From NCBI RefSeq assembly GCF_002300165.1, contig NZ_MLCE01000005.1, positions 62,001 through 126,000 on the forward strand: a stretch of 64,000 bases of DNA. The letters run 5' to 3'. This DNA is from Streptomyces sp. Tue6028 (GTDB lineage: Bacteria > Actinomycetota > Actinomycetes > Streptomycetales > Streptomycetaceae). Under the pieces are notes generated by a model that had not been told where the DNA came from, ran no database searches, and saw only the letters and a list, made by a program, of their open reading frames with translations. Numbering within the stretch: the first letter of the stretch is position 1; every line of letters starts with the position of its first letter. Position numbers and translations under genes: made by a program. Below are positions 1 to 7,023 of this stretch, one piece after another.

Positions 1-372
1 AACGACGGGCTGGTGCGCGCCCTTGGGGAACTCCCTGGCCAGCGCCTCGAGTTCGGCCGAGGGCCAGGCCGCCCGAGCCGCTCTCATCAGCTGTCGCCCG
101 AGCCGTCGCGCGGCGGCCCGCAGGGCAGGTGACGGTGTCCGGGCGTCGGCGGCGGCGTCCAGGGCCGCCGGGTCGGCCCCGAGCGCCGCCGCCGCGGCCA
201 GCGAGGCCGAGACGAGACCGGCCGTGTGCAGCCGGCCTCGGCAGAAGTCCTCCAGGCTCGCCGCCCCGGTGACCCGTCCGGACTTGACGGCCGCCTCCGC
301 CCCGCCGGAGTGGGCGTGCCCTCCGGCGGGGAAGCGTCCGTCGGCCAGGACCAGTAGTGCCGCGCGGGACAT
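1..372 (-). CDS. ureF: Urease accessory protein UreF (3' end lost at window edge)
   Basis: The reading frame starts at an ATG that shares one base with the ureC stop (TGATG) and runs off the left edge, so 124 residues are visible. The N-terminus [24 protein letters not shown] is typical of actinobacterial UreF (LLxLADxRFPxGGxxHS). UreF is part of the UreD-F-G chaperone complex that delivers nickel and bicarbonate to the urease apoenzyme in the cytoplasm. Its place directly after ureC fits the ureABCFGD order; ureG and ureD should lie to the left of the window. Translational coupling with ureC is inferred from the overlap. The family call is firm; only the length is unknown. Confidence 0.93.
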   Translation of the reverse strand, partial: MSRAALLVLADGRFPAGGHAHSGGAEAAVKSGRVTGAASLEDFCRGRLHTAGLVSASLAAAAALGADPAALDAAADARTPSPALRAAARRLGRQLMRAARAAWPSAELEALAREFPKGAHQPVV

Positions 373-2093
373 CAGAAGAGGAAGTAACGCTGGGCCATGG
401 GCAGTTCCGCGGCCGGTGTCGCCTCGACCAGTTCGCCGTCGATGTGCACGGCGAAGCTGTCCGGGTCGATCCGCACCCGCGGTCGCGCGTCGTTCTCGCG
501 CATGTCCGCCTTGGTCACCGCCCGGGTCGACTCGATGGCGACGAACCGCTTCCCGAGGGAGAGCCGTTCGGGCAGCCCGTCCTCGATGGCGAGCGGTGCG
601 ACGAAGTTGAACGAGTTGGCGGCCGGTGCCCTCCCGACGGCGCCGTACATCGGCCGGGGCAGGATCGGCTGGGGAGTCGGGATCGACGCGTTGGCGTCGC
701 CCATCTGCGCGTACGCGATCTGGCCGCCCTTGATGACGAGGTGCGGCTTGACCCCGAAGAAGGCGGGCTCCCACAGCACCAGGTCGGCGAGTTTGCCCGG
801 CTCGACGGAGCCGACCTCGCGGGCGAGGCCCTGCGCGAGCGCCGGGTTGATCGTGTATTTGGCGACATAGCGACGCACCCGGTGGTTGTCCGCGCGCCCG
901 TCACCCGACAGGGCGCCGCGCCGCTGCTTCATCACGTGGGCCGTCTGCCAGGTCCGCATGATGACCTCACCGACGCGTCCCATCGCCTGGGAGTCCGAGG
1001 AGATGATCGAGATGGCGCCGAGGTCGTGCAGTATGTCCTCGGCCCCGATCGTCGACGGCCTGATCCGGGACTCGGCGAACGCCAGGTCCTCGGGCACCGC
1101 CGGGTTCAGGTGGTGGCACACCATCAGCATGTCGAGGTGTTCCTCGGCGGTGTTGACGGTGTAGGGCCGGGTGGGGTTGGTGGAGCTGGGCAGCACGTAG
1201 GGCTCGGCGACCACGGTCATGATGTCCGGCGCGTGCCCGCCGCCCGCACCCTCGGTGTGGTACGCGTGGATGCCGCGTCCGCCGATCGCGGCCAGTGTGT
1301 CGCCCACGAAACCGGCCTCGTTGAGGGTGTCCGTGTGGATGGCGACCTGGATGCCCGTGCGGTCCGCGACGGTGAGCGCGGCGTCGATCGCCGCGGGCGT
1401 CGAGCCCCAGTCCTCGTGGATCTTCAGGCCCAGCGCGCCGCCGCGGATCTGCGACAGCATCGCTTCGTGCGAGACGGTGTTGCCCTTGCCCAGCAGGCCG
1501 AAGTTGAGCGGGTACTGCTCCATCGCCTCCAGCATCCGGGCCAGGTGCCAGGGGCCGGGCGTGACGGTGGTCGCCTTGGAGCCCTCGGCGGGCCCCGTGC
1601 CGCCGCCCACGAGCGTGGTGATCCCGGAGGCGAGTGCCTCGTCGGCGATCTGCGGGCAGATCAGATGCACATGCGCGTCGATGGCACCCGCGGTCAGGAT
1701 GCGCCCGTTGCCCGCGATGATCTCGGTCTCGGGGCCGATCACCAGATCGGGGTGGACGCCGTCCATGGTGTCCGGGTTGCCGGCCTTGCCGATGCCGGTG
1801 ATCCGGCCGTCGCGGATGCCGAGGTCGGCCTTGACGATTCCCCAGTGGTCGACGACCACGACACCCGTGATGACGGTGTCGGGCGTGCCGTCCGCGCGCG
1901 TGGCACGCGACTGCCCCATGGACTCGCGGATGACCTTGCCGCCGCCGAACACCGCCTCGTCACCGGCGAGTCCGGGACCGCCGGACCGGTCCTCCTCGAT
2001 CTCGATCAGCAGGTCGGTGTCGGCGAGGCGGATGCGGTCGCCGGTGGTGGGGCCGAACAGGTCGGCGTACGCGGCGCGCGAGATCTCAGGCAT
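372..2093 (-). CDS. ureC: Urease alpha subunit UreC
   Basis: 573 residues, the usual size of UreC. The enzyme hydrolyses urea to ammonia and carbamate at a dinuclear nickel centre. Visible signatures are the N-terminal [20 protein letters not shown], the metal-binding DAHVHL, the carbamylated lysine in LKIHEDWG (about K224), the flap histidine in MVCHHLNP and the conserved C-terminal MAQRYFLF. I chose the internal ATG at 2093 ([14 protein letters not shown]) because 16 residues further upstream are not conserved and lie inside ureB. It overlaps the 3' end of ureB by 8 bases and abuts ureF, so the genes form one operon. No catalytic residue appears lost. Confidence 0.98.
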   Translation of the reverse strand: MPEISRAAYADLFGPTTGDRIRLADTDLLIEIEEDRSGGPGLAGDEAVFGGGKVIRESMGQSRATRADGTPDTVITGVVVVDHWGIVKADLGIRDGRITGIGKAGNPDTMDGVHPDLVIGPETEIIAGNGRILTAGAIDAHVHLICPQIADEALASGITTLVGGGTGPAEGSKATTVTPGPWHLARMLEAMEQYPLNFGLLGKGNTVSHEAMLSQIRGGALGLKIHEDWGSTPAAIDAALTVADRTGIQVAIHTDTLNEAGFVGDTLAAIGGRGIHAYHTEGAGGGHAPDIMTVVAEPYVLPSSTNPTRPYTVNTAEEHLDMLMVCHHLNPAVPEDLAFAESRIRPSTIGAEDILHDLGAISIISSDSQAMGRVGEVIMRTWQTAHVMKQRRGALSGDGRADNHRVRRYVAKYTINPALAQGLAREVGSVEPGKLADLVLWEPAFFGVKPHLVIKGGQIAYAQMGDANASIPTPQPILPRPMYGAVGRAPAANSFNFVAPLAIEDGLPERLSLGKRFVAIESTRAVTKADMRENDARPRVRIDPDSFAVHIDGELVEATPAAELPMAQRYFLF

Positions 2094-2397
2094 CGAGGGC
2101 ACCTCCGGTCTCACCGCGCAGTCCGGGCACCACACGGGCACCGGCGAGCGGGACGAGTTCGACGTCGACGGGGATCCCCGGCTCGAAGCGCACGGCGGTG
2201 CCGGCGGCGACGTTCAGCCGCTTGCCGCGCGCCGCGGCACGGTCGAAGTCCAGGCCTGGGTTGGCCTCGGCGAAGTGGTAGTGGGAGCCGACCTGGACGG
2301 GCCGGTCGGCGGCGTTGAGGACGGTCAGCCGGGTGACTTCGCGACCCTCGTTGAAGACGACGGGCCCGTCGGCGTAGAAGATCTCTCCGGGAATCAT
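2086..2397 (-). CDS. ureB: Urease beta subunit UreB
   Basis: 103 residues beginning [20 protein letters not shown], followed by the UreB hallmark [18 protein letters not shown] and RFEPG. UreB is one of the two small structural subunits of the (ABC)3 urease complex. It is encoded separately from ureA, as in most actinobacteria, rather than fused as in Helicobacter. The gap to ureA is 14 bases and its 3' end overlaps ureC by 8, which implies one transcript and probable translational coupling. The length and the conserved core leave little doubt about the assignment. Confidence 0.97.
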   Translation of the reverse strand: MIPGEIFYADGPVVFNEGREVTRLTVLNAADRPVQVGSHYHFAEANPGLDFDRAAARGKRLNVAAGTAVRFEPGIPVDVELVPLAGARVVPGLRGETGGALDA

Positions 2398-2411
2398 GGC
2401 GCTGCTCCCCG

Positions 2412-2714
2412 TCAGACGATGGGGTCGTGGACGGTGACGAGCTTGGTGCCGTCCGGGAAGGTCGCCTCGACCTGGACGTCGTGGATCATCTCGGGGATGC
2501 CCGACATCACGTCGTCGCGGGTGAGGATCTTCCGGCCGGAGGCCATGAGTTCGGCGACGGTACGTCCGTCCCGCGCGCCTTCGAGGATGTGCGACGTGAT
2601 GAGGGCGACGGCCTCGGGGTGGTTCAGTTTCAGTCCGCGGGCCCGGCGCTTCTCGGCCACGTCGGCGGCCACGTGGATCAGCAGCCTCTCTTGCTCGTGC
2701 GGGGTCAGTTGCAC
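2412..2714 (-). CDS. ureA: Urease gamma subunit UreA
   Basis: 100 residues from the GTG at 2714: (V)[34 protein letters not shown], then [16 protein letters not shown] and [24 protein letters not shown] C-terminus, all standard for UreA. A GTG five codons earlier (2729) is in frame, but a purine-rich gaggtgg stretch sits just before 2714 and the family start aligns there. First gene of the urease operon. Nitrogen regulation is likely: about 100 bp upstream lies a GlnR-box-like sequence overlapping the probable promoter (see 2815-2830). Confidence 0.96.
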   Translation of the reverse strand: MQLTPHEQERLLIHVAADVAEKRRARGLKLNHPEAVALITSHILEGARDGRTVAELMASGRKILTRDDVMSGIPEMIHDVQVEATFPDGTKLVTVHDPIV

Positions 2715-2798
2715 GGCGTACCACCTCACAGTCCTCGCTCCGGACCGTGCGGGGTCCGGTGGCCGCAGCCACCGAAACCCCTGGTGGCGTGGATGCGC

Positions 2799-2804
2799 AC
2801 GCTA
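2799..2804 (-). promoter_or_regulatory. Possible -10 element (TAGCGT) for ureABC
   Basis: TAGCGT on the minus strand matches the Streptomyces -10 pattern TANNNT and lies about 85 bases before the ureA start. No convincing -35 is present at 17-18 bp spacing; the GlnR-box-like sequence occupies that zone. Weak evidence by itself. Confidence 0.3.
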
Positions 2805-2814
2805 GTTGGCCGGG

Positions 2815-2830
2815 GTTTCAGGGACGTTAA
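2815..2830 (-). promoter_or_regulatory. Candidate GlnR box upstream of ureA
   Basis: On the minus strand this reads TTAAC-GTCCCT-GAAAC, which matches the GlnR half-site gTnAC-n6-GAAAC with one mismatch at the first base. GlnR is the OmpR-type nitrogen regulator of Streptomyces, and urease genes are established members of its regulon. The site lies about 25-30 bp upstream of the inferred start of transcription, where binding would repress. A second adjacent half-site is not obvious. Confidence 0.55.
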
Positions 2831-3701
2831 CCGGCCTGTGGCCGAGTGTCGGCCCGCCGGCGGGCCGCGCCGGACCCACGGGGCGCCTCGCGGCGTGCGG
2901 GTCGTCGCGGGGATCTCCGGTGCCGCGGTGCCGGGGCCGGCGTGTCGCACCGCGGGTCCCGGGCGGGCGTGATCGAGGCCCGCGCCGGGCGTCGGGGTCG
3001 GCACGCCCGGTCACGGTCCCCCCGCCGTCGACCGCGCTCGACCGTCTCGGCCGGGCAGCCGCAGCTCGCCGTGGACGCCGGGCGGCGCGGCGGTCCGTGT
3101 GTCGTGGCGCGGAACCGGCCCCGCGCGTCGCGCCGTCGGGCGCGCTCTCCGTGCCGCCGCGGCCACTCCGCCGGAACACGGGCTGCCGACGCGCGGGGAG
3201 CCGTGGAACCCACCCCGGGGCGACGAAGCCAGCGTCCGGGACGCCGCCGCGGGCCGGACCGTATACGGCATGTCGCGGCCGCCCCGTTCGGCCCGGTCGC
3301 GGTCGTGCCCCTACGGCCGGTCTCGGCCGCGTCAGTACGACGGGACGGGGCCCGACGCGATACGGCGCACCTGAACGGCGGAAAACGAGGAGCGACGCGA
3401 TACGGCGCACCTGAACGGCGGAACGCGGAGCGACGCGATAGGGCCGGTCGTGACCGCGTCAGTACGACGGGACGCGATACGGCGCGCCTCAACGGCGGAA
3501 CGCGGAGCGACGCGATACGGCCGGTCGTGACCGCGTCTGAGCGACGGGACGGCGGCGACACGATGCGGCCGATCGGCGCCGTCCCTGAACGACGGAACAG
3601 GGCGACCCGACGCGACCGGTCGTGGTCCTGCCCCGCGCGGGCGCGCGTCCACCCCGCCGTGCGGCGGCGGGCGCACGGCACGCGGACCGCGCCGGTTCCG
3701 T
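2831..3701. other. Long gene-free region between urease and antitoxin
   Basis: About 0.9 kb with no protein that resembles a known family on either strand. Long open frames are present only because the GC content is extreme, and they have low-complexity Arg/Gly/Pro/Ala composition. The right third contains a tandem repeat array (3354-3600). I see no RNA gene or mobile-element end. Confidence 0.6.
3354..3600. repeat. Degenerate 38-40 bp tandem repeat array
   Basis: Units begin with GACGCGATA at 3354, 3394, 3432, 3471 and 3509, with a diverged copy (GACACGATG) at 3557. The spacing is 40, 38, 39, 38 and 48 bp. Two variants alternate: one continues CGGCGCACCTGAACGGCGG, the other GGCCGGTCGTGACCGCGTC. 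The array is non-coding and lies upstream of the urease operon and downstream of the antitoxin gene. Function unknown. Confidence 0.8.
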
Positions 3702-3980
3702 CTAGGAGGCGCTCGGCCCCCGGTGCTCGGCAGCGATACCGAAGCGCTGGCGCTCGCGCGGCGCCGACGCGACCTCGCGAACGCTGGAGAGGGAGCTGAT
3801 CACCTGCTCGTCGGCGGGGTCCTGGAGTTCCTCGAGGCGTTCCAGGTCGGCGGCGGAGACCAGCGCGACGAGAGGCTTCCCGTGCCGCGTCACCACGACG
3901 CGCTCACCGCCGTACACCACGCGGTTGATCAGGTCGGCGAGCTCAGCCCTGGCTTGCGTCACCGGAATCTCGTAGGCCAT
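3702..3980 (-). CDS. Phd/YefM-type antitoxin, no toxin partner visible
   Basis: 92 residues from the ATG at 3980. The N-terminus [52 protein letters not shown] is the canonical Phd/YefM fold: a beta strand, the ARAEL helix, and the [10 protein letters not shown] strand that dimerises and binds DNA. Such proteins repress their own promoter and neutralise a RelE/YoeB or Doc toxin through the C-terminus. No toxin gene is found on either side: downstream (leftward) is the non-coding repeat region and upstream is divergent clpP. It is either an orphan antitoxin or a regulator of the neighbouring clpP promoter. Confidence 0.85.
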   Translation of the reverse strand: MAYEIPVTQARAELADLINRVVYGGERVVVTRHGKPLVALVSAADLERLEELQDPADEQVISSLSSVREVASAPRERQRFGIAAEHRGPSAS

Positions 3981-4117
3981 GCCGTCCAGCTTAGACCGGT
4001 GTCCCGAACCCACCCGGAGCGAACGATCTCTCCCCGGCCGGTCCCGTGCACCCCCAGGGCCCCACCCGTGTACTCCGCCGGGCCCCACCCGTGCCCCCCG
4101 GGCTCCTCCCGTCCGTG

Positions 4118-4136
4118 TTTTCGCTGTCAGCGAGTG
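4118..4136 (+). promoter_or_regulatory. ClgR-like operator upstream of clpP
   Basis: The sequence TTCGC-TGTCA-GCGAG contains the CGC-N5-GCG core of the ClgR binding motif, an activator of clp genes in actinobacteria. Its centre (about 4127) lies some 48 bp upstream of the inferred transcription start and immediately upstream of the -35, which suits an activator. Inference from motif and position only. Confidence 0.55.
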
Positions 4137-4140
4137 CCCA

Positions 4141-4168
4141 TCGACAAGCTCTGTACGTCCTGTACATT
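4141..4168 (+). promoter_or_regulatory. Candidate promoter for clpP
   Basis: TCGACA (4141-4146) and TACATT (4163-4168) are separated by 16 bp and give a predicted start near 4175, about 25 bases before the ATG. A strong ribosome binding site AGAGGAGG (4185-4192) follows. The segment is markedly more AT-rich than its surroundings. Confidence 0.5.
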
Positions 4169-4200
4169 TTTCACAGAGTCCCTCAGAGGAGGCGCGCACC

Positions 4201-4836
4201 ATGTCCGAACCGTCCGCCCGCTACGTCCTGCCCGAGTTCACCGAACGCACCAGCGCGGGACACCGGACCCTGGATCCGTACTCGAAGCTGCTCGACGAAC
4301 GGATCGTGTTCCTCGGGACGCCGATCGACGACACGTCGGCGAACGACGTGATGGCGCAGTTCATGCATCTCGAATATCTGGCCCCGGACCGCGACATCTC
4401 GCTGTACATCAACTCCCCGGGCGGCTCGTTCAGCGCGATGACCGCGATCTACGACACGATGCAGTTCGTCACCTGCGACGTGGAGACGACCTGCCTCGGA
4501 CAGGCCGCGTCGGCCGCGGCCGTCCTGCTCGCCGGCGGCACACCGGGCAAGCGGTTCGCCCTTCCGGGTGCCCGTGTCCTCATCCACCAGCCCTCGTTGC
4601 CCGAACCCGTCCAGGGTCAGGCGAGCGACCTGGCCATCCAGGCCGAGGAGTTGATCCGAACCCGCGGACAGCTGGAGGAGATGCTCGTCCGGCACACGGG
4701 CCAGAGCCCTGAGCGGGTCGCCGCCGACATCGAACGCGACAAGATCCTCGACGCACCGGCGGCGGTGGCGTACGGACTGATCGACCGGATCATCCCGAGC
4801 CGCAAGAGCTCGCGCAGCACGCCCGGCGGGAGGTGA
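4201..4836 (+). CDS. clpP: ATP-dependent Clp protease proteolytic subunit (ClpP2-type paralogue)
   Basis: 211 residues. ClpP forms the barrel protease that degrades substrates fed by ClpX/ClpC. The catalytic serine is in [14 protein letters not shown], the histidine in RVLIHQP and the aspartate in IERDK, so the triad is complete. The N-terminus [33 protein letters not shown] and the GQAASAA variant place it with the ClpP2/ClpP4 group of Streptomyces, not ClpP1. Streptomyces normally encode clpP genes in pairs, but here the neighbour 7 bp downstream is not a clpP. It is probably one of the extra paralogues; I do not assign a number. The ATG has an excellent ribosome binding site and a ClgR-like box upstream. 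Confidence 0.95.
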   Translation: MSEPSARYVLPEFTERTSAGHRTLDPYSKLLDERIVFLGTPIDDTSANDVMAQFMHLEYLAPDRDISLYINSPGGSFSAMTAIYDTMQFVTCDVETTCLGQAASAAAVLLAGGTPGKRFALPGARVLIHQPSLPEPVQGQASDLAIQAEELIRTRGQLEEMLVRHTGQSPERVAADIERDKILDAPAAVAYGLIDRIIPSRKSSRSTPGGR

Positions 4837-4843
4837 CCGGCCG

Positions 4844-5152
4844 ATGCTCCCACCGGAACTGCCCCCGCTCCCGGCGCTCACGCGCGCCGAGTCCGAGTTG
4901 ATCGACCGTTACCTCGACGTCGTCGACCTGCTCGGCCGCATCAACCCGGCGCGCCCGGGCGACACCTACCGCGGCCTCAGGGCCGCTCAGGCACTGGTGG
5001 TCAAGGCGACCGCACTGCGTGACGCGCTCACCCTGATGCACCAGCGCGGCGAGAGCGAGGTGCACGCCCCGACGCTCGCGCAGGCACTGCGCGTGCTCGA
5101 CGGCGAGCGGCGCGCGTCCCGGGTCACCGTGCCGCCCTGCTCCGGAAGTTGA
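4844..5152 (+). CDS. Small helical protein of unknown function, co-transcribed with clpP
   Basis: 102 residues, 7 bp after clpP, so almost certainly in the same transcript. The sequence is acidic-to-neutral and predicted helical: LTRAESELIDRYLDVVDLLGRINPARPGDTYRGLRAAQALVVKATALRDALTLMHQRG, then a helix APTLAQALRVLDGERR. There are no cysteine clusters, membrane segments or signal peptide. I do not recognise the family. The conserved coupling would suggest a role linked to ClpP (regulator, adaptor or assembly factor), but this is only context-based inference. Codon usage matches the neighbours, supporting a real gene. Confidence 0.7.
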   Translation: MLPPELPPLPALTRAESELIDRYLDVVDLLGRINPARPGDTYRGLRAAQALVVKATALRDALTLMHQRGESEVHAPTLAQALRVLDGERRASRVTVPPCSGS

Positions 5153-5170
5153 CGCGCCACGGGCGCGCAC

Positions 5171-5216
5171 ACCCGGGCCGCGACGTACGCCGACGGGCGA
5201 GACGTCCGGCCCGGGT
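5171..5216. terminator. Hairpin terminator after the clpP operon
   Basis: ACCCGGGCCG (5171-5180) pairs with CGGCCCGGGT (5207-5216), and the stem continues inward through CGACGT/GACGTC with one bulge. TTT follows the right arm. It lies about 20 bases after the stop of the small clpP-linked gene. Confidence 0.6.
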
Positions 5217-5308
5217 TTCAAACGGACCAGAAGGATTACCCCCCGTTGGAGTATCTGCGGGTCCTTTGTACGACGCCCCCGAGTTGCGCAACGCGCGTGG
5301 TCATGAGC

Positions 5309-5325
5309 CGGAATTTAACGTTCCG
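5309..5325. promoter_or_regulatory. Inverted repeat CGGAA-N7-TTCCG
   Basis: Arms CGGAA (5309-5313) and TTCCG (5321-5325) flank the AT-rich centre TTTAACG. It is in the long upstream region of the NlpC/P60 gene and may be an operator or part of the promoter. No regulator can be named. Confidence 0.3.
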
Positions 5326-5380
5326 TTGCAGGTACGGGCGTCGTCGCGCACCTCAACACCCGCCCGAACAAAGGGGTGTC

Positions 5381-5394
5381 CACCCGAACGGGTG
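5381..5394. promoter_or_regulatory. Palindrome CACCCG-AA-CGGGTG
   Basis: A perfect 6-2-6 inverted repeat located about 300 bp upstream of the NlpC/P60 start and 130 bp before the riboswitch, where the promoter is expected. It is probably a protein-binding site. Regulator not identified. Confidence 0.4.
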
Positions 5395-5524
5395 AGTGGT
5401 GAGTAACGCCACAAATCACCGGTTCCGCTCGGCATTTCCGACTCTCATGCGTGAAGATCCCTTCCGACGACAAGCCCCCGCCACAGCGGCGGGGCGATCC
5501 GGGCGGACGCCGAGTCCTGCCGCC

Positions 5525-5670
5525 GCCCGGATGTCCGGTCGACAGAAGTGGATCGGCAGGAGTGGAGGACCCAGCACGACGGGCCGCCGGAGAGATCCGG
5601 GCGGTCCTTGGGGTGAAGCCGCAGTACGCGGCCGGGCTACTTCGCCAGCCCGAATCCGACAGGTCATCCT
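5525..5670 (+). ncRNA. c-di-AMP riboswitch (ydaO/yuaA type)
   Basis: Three conserved blocks occur in order and spacing: GGAGGACCCA (5564-5573), CTTGGGGTGAAGCC (about 5607-5620) and CCGAATCCGACAGGTCATCC (5650-5669), with helices CCGCAGTACGCGG and GGGCTACTTCGCCAGCCC between. These match the ydaO motif, which binds c-di-AMP and in actinobacteria precedes cell-wall hydrolase genes (rpf and NlpC/P60 families). The gene 28 bp downstream is exactly such a hydrolase. Binding of c-di-AMP normally switches the RNA off. The 5' boundary is approximate, because the P1 strand cannot be fixed by eye. Confidence 0.88.
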
Positions 5671-5697
5671 TCACAGGCGGCTGACGAAGGGTTGCGC

Positions 5698-6171
5698 ATG
5701 ACTGCGCTCAATCGTGTCCCGTCGCTGTGGACCCGGGCCGGTACGGCCTCGGCTCTGACCATCGCCGCCGTCGGCGGCAGCCTGGTGGTCCCCGGCGCCG
5801 CTCCCGACGCCGAGGCGGCCACCGTGGCGACGAAGGCACTCCAGGTCGCGGCCTCGAAGAAGGGCGCCCCCTACAAGTGGGGGGCCACCGGACCGCGTCG
5901 CTTCGACTGCTCCGGGCTGACCCTGTACTCGTTCAAGAAGGCGGGCAAGAAGCTCCCTCGAACGGCCGCGGCGCAGTACAACAAGACCCACCACATCTCG
6001 GCCTCGCACCGCAAGGCCGGAGACCTGGTGTTCTTCCACTCGGGCCGGAGCGTGTACCACGTCGGCATCTACGCCGGGAAGGGAAAGATCTGGCACTCCC
6101 CGAAGACCGGGGACGTCGTGAAGCTGCAGAAGATCTGGACGAGGAGCGTCTGGTACGGACGGGTGAGCTGA
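5698..6171 (+). CDS. Secreted NlpC/P60 cell-wall hydrolase
   Basis: 157 residues. An N-terminal signal segment (about residues 1-42: positively charged start, hydrophobic ALTIAAVGGSLVVPGAA, then DAEAA) is followed directly by an NlpC/P60 (C40) domain. The catalytic cysteine is in RFDCSGLTLYSF, the histidine in YHVGIYAG and the third polar residue probably the His of KIWHSP. The fold cleaves D-gamma-glutamyl-meso-DAP bonds in peptidoglycan peptides. No extra binding domain is present, so it is a minimal enzyme. The ATG at 5698 is preferred over TTG two codons earlier, since GAAGG lies at correct spacing. Expression is expected to be governed by the c-di-AMP riboswitch just upstream. Confidence 0.93.
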   Translation: MTALNRVPSLWTRAGTASALTIAAVGGSLVVPGAAPDAEAATVATKALQVAASKKGAPYKWGATGPRRFDCSGLTLYSFKKAGKKLPRTAAAQYNKTHHISASHRKAGDLVFFHSGRSVYHVGIYAGKGKIWHSPKTGDVVKLQKIWTRSVWYGRVS

Positions 6172-6175
6172 TCCA

Positions 6176-6216
6176 CCCTTCGGTGGCGGCGGCGCGGGGC
6201 CGCCGCCACCGAAGGG
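6176..6216. terminator. Strong bidirectional hairpin terminator
   Basis: A perfect 18-bp stem: CCCTTCGGTGGCGGCGGC (6176-6193) and its exact complement (6199-6216) around a 5-base loop. It starts 4 bases after the NlpC/P60 stop and lies between that gene and the convergent LysE gene, so it can terminate both. Confidence 0.85.
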
Positions 6217-6295
6217 CGTGCGACAGGAGACCGCGAGGGCTCGCTCGGCGGGCCGCCGGCGCGATCGGCGCCGCCCCGGCCCGTGAGGCGTGCGC

Positions 6296-6913
6296 TCAGC
6301 TCCTCAGGGGCTCCAGGACGAGGACCAGACCGAGCATCGTCAGGGCCGAGCCGGTGACCGCCTCCACGGCCCGTGCGGCGCGCGGTGCGCGCAGCCACCG
6401 CCCGAGCCGGTCCACGAGGAGCGCCACCGCCGGGAACCACACCAGGCCCAGGACCACCACGATCAGTGCCAGCAGCAGGGTCCGCGGCATCGCGGGACTG
6501 CCCGCCGGCACGAACTGCGGCAACAGGCTGAGGAACGTGATCGGGGCCTTCGGGTTGAGCGCGTTGGTGACGAAGCCCTGCCGCAGCGGACGCGCGCTGC
6601 CCCCGGTCGCCTCCGCGGCCTCCTCGCGCGACCGCACCGGCGAGCGCAGCGTCCGCACCCCGAGGTAGAGCACGTAGACACCGCCGAGCAGTTGCAGTGC
6701 CCGGAAGAGCGCCGGCACGGCGGTGAGCACCGCGGCGACCCCGGCGACGGCGAGCGCCGTGTGCAGGAGCAGTCCACCGACGATGCCGAGCGCGCTGGCG
6801 AGGCCGGCCCGGCGCGAGACCAGGCCGTTGCGCACCACGACGGTGAAGTCCGCACCCGGCACGGCGACCATGCCCGCGGCGACTGCTGTGAAGGCGATGA
6901 GCTGAGCGTCCAT
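6296..6913 (-). CDS. LysE/RhtB family amino-acid exporter
   Basis: 205 residues, the usual size for the family, almost entirely hydrophobic with about six membrane segments. Family marks include the N-terminal VAVPGADFTVVVRNGLVSRRAGLASALGIVGG (variant of the PGP..LVxxxxxxGRRAG motif) and NALNPKAPITFLSLLPQFV (NPK motif). Members export amino acids or derivatives; the substrate here is unknown. It is transcribed divergently from a LysR-type regulator 110 bp away, the classic LysG-LysE arrangement, so the regulator probably controls it in response to the exported compound. Confidence 0.92.
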   Translation of the reverse strand: MDAQLIAFTAVAAGMVAVPGADFTVVVRNGLVSRRAGLASALGIVGGLLLHTALAVAGVAAVLTAVPALFRALQLLGGVYVLYLGVRTLRSPVRSREEAAEATGGSARPLRQGFVTNALNPKAPITFLSLLPQFVPAGSPAMPRTLLLALIVVVLGLVWFPAVALLVDRLGRWLRAPRAARAVEAVTGSALTMLGLVLVLEPLRS

Positions 6914-7023
6914 GGACCCCAGATTGCCTCTGCCGGGCCTTCAGCAGGTATGTCGAATATCCTGGGTCGGTCTTAAGCATTCGTTTAGAGCGGCGCGGTC
7001 GCGGCGAGATCCGGGGTGGTCCC

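Noticed and set aside
2094..2141. 16-codon upstream extension of ureC
   Set aside because: Not conserved in UreC and lies in ureB coding; the ATG at 2093 fits the family start.
2846..3799. Long open frames on both strands between urease and the antitoxin
   Set aside because: Arg/Gly/Pro-rich translation, overlap of many frames and a tandem repeat underneath; typical of GC-biased non-coding DNA.
5396..5701. Small ORFs inside the riboswitch leader
   Set aside because: They overlap conserved riboswitch blocks and encode nothing recognisable.
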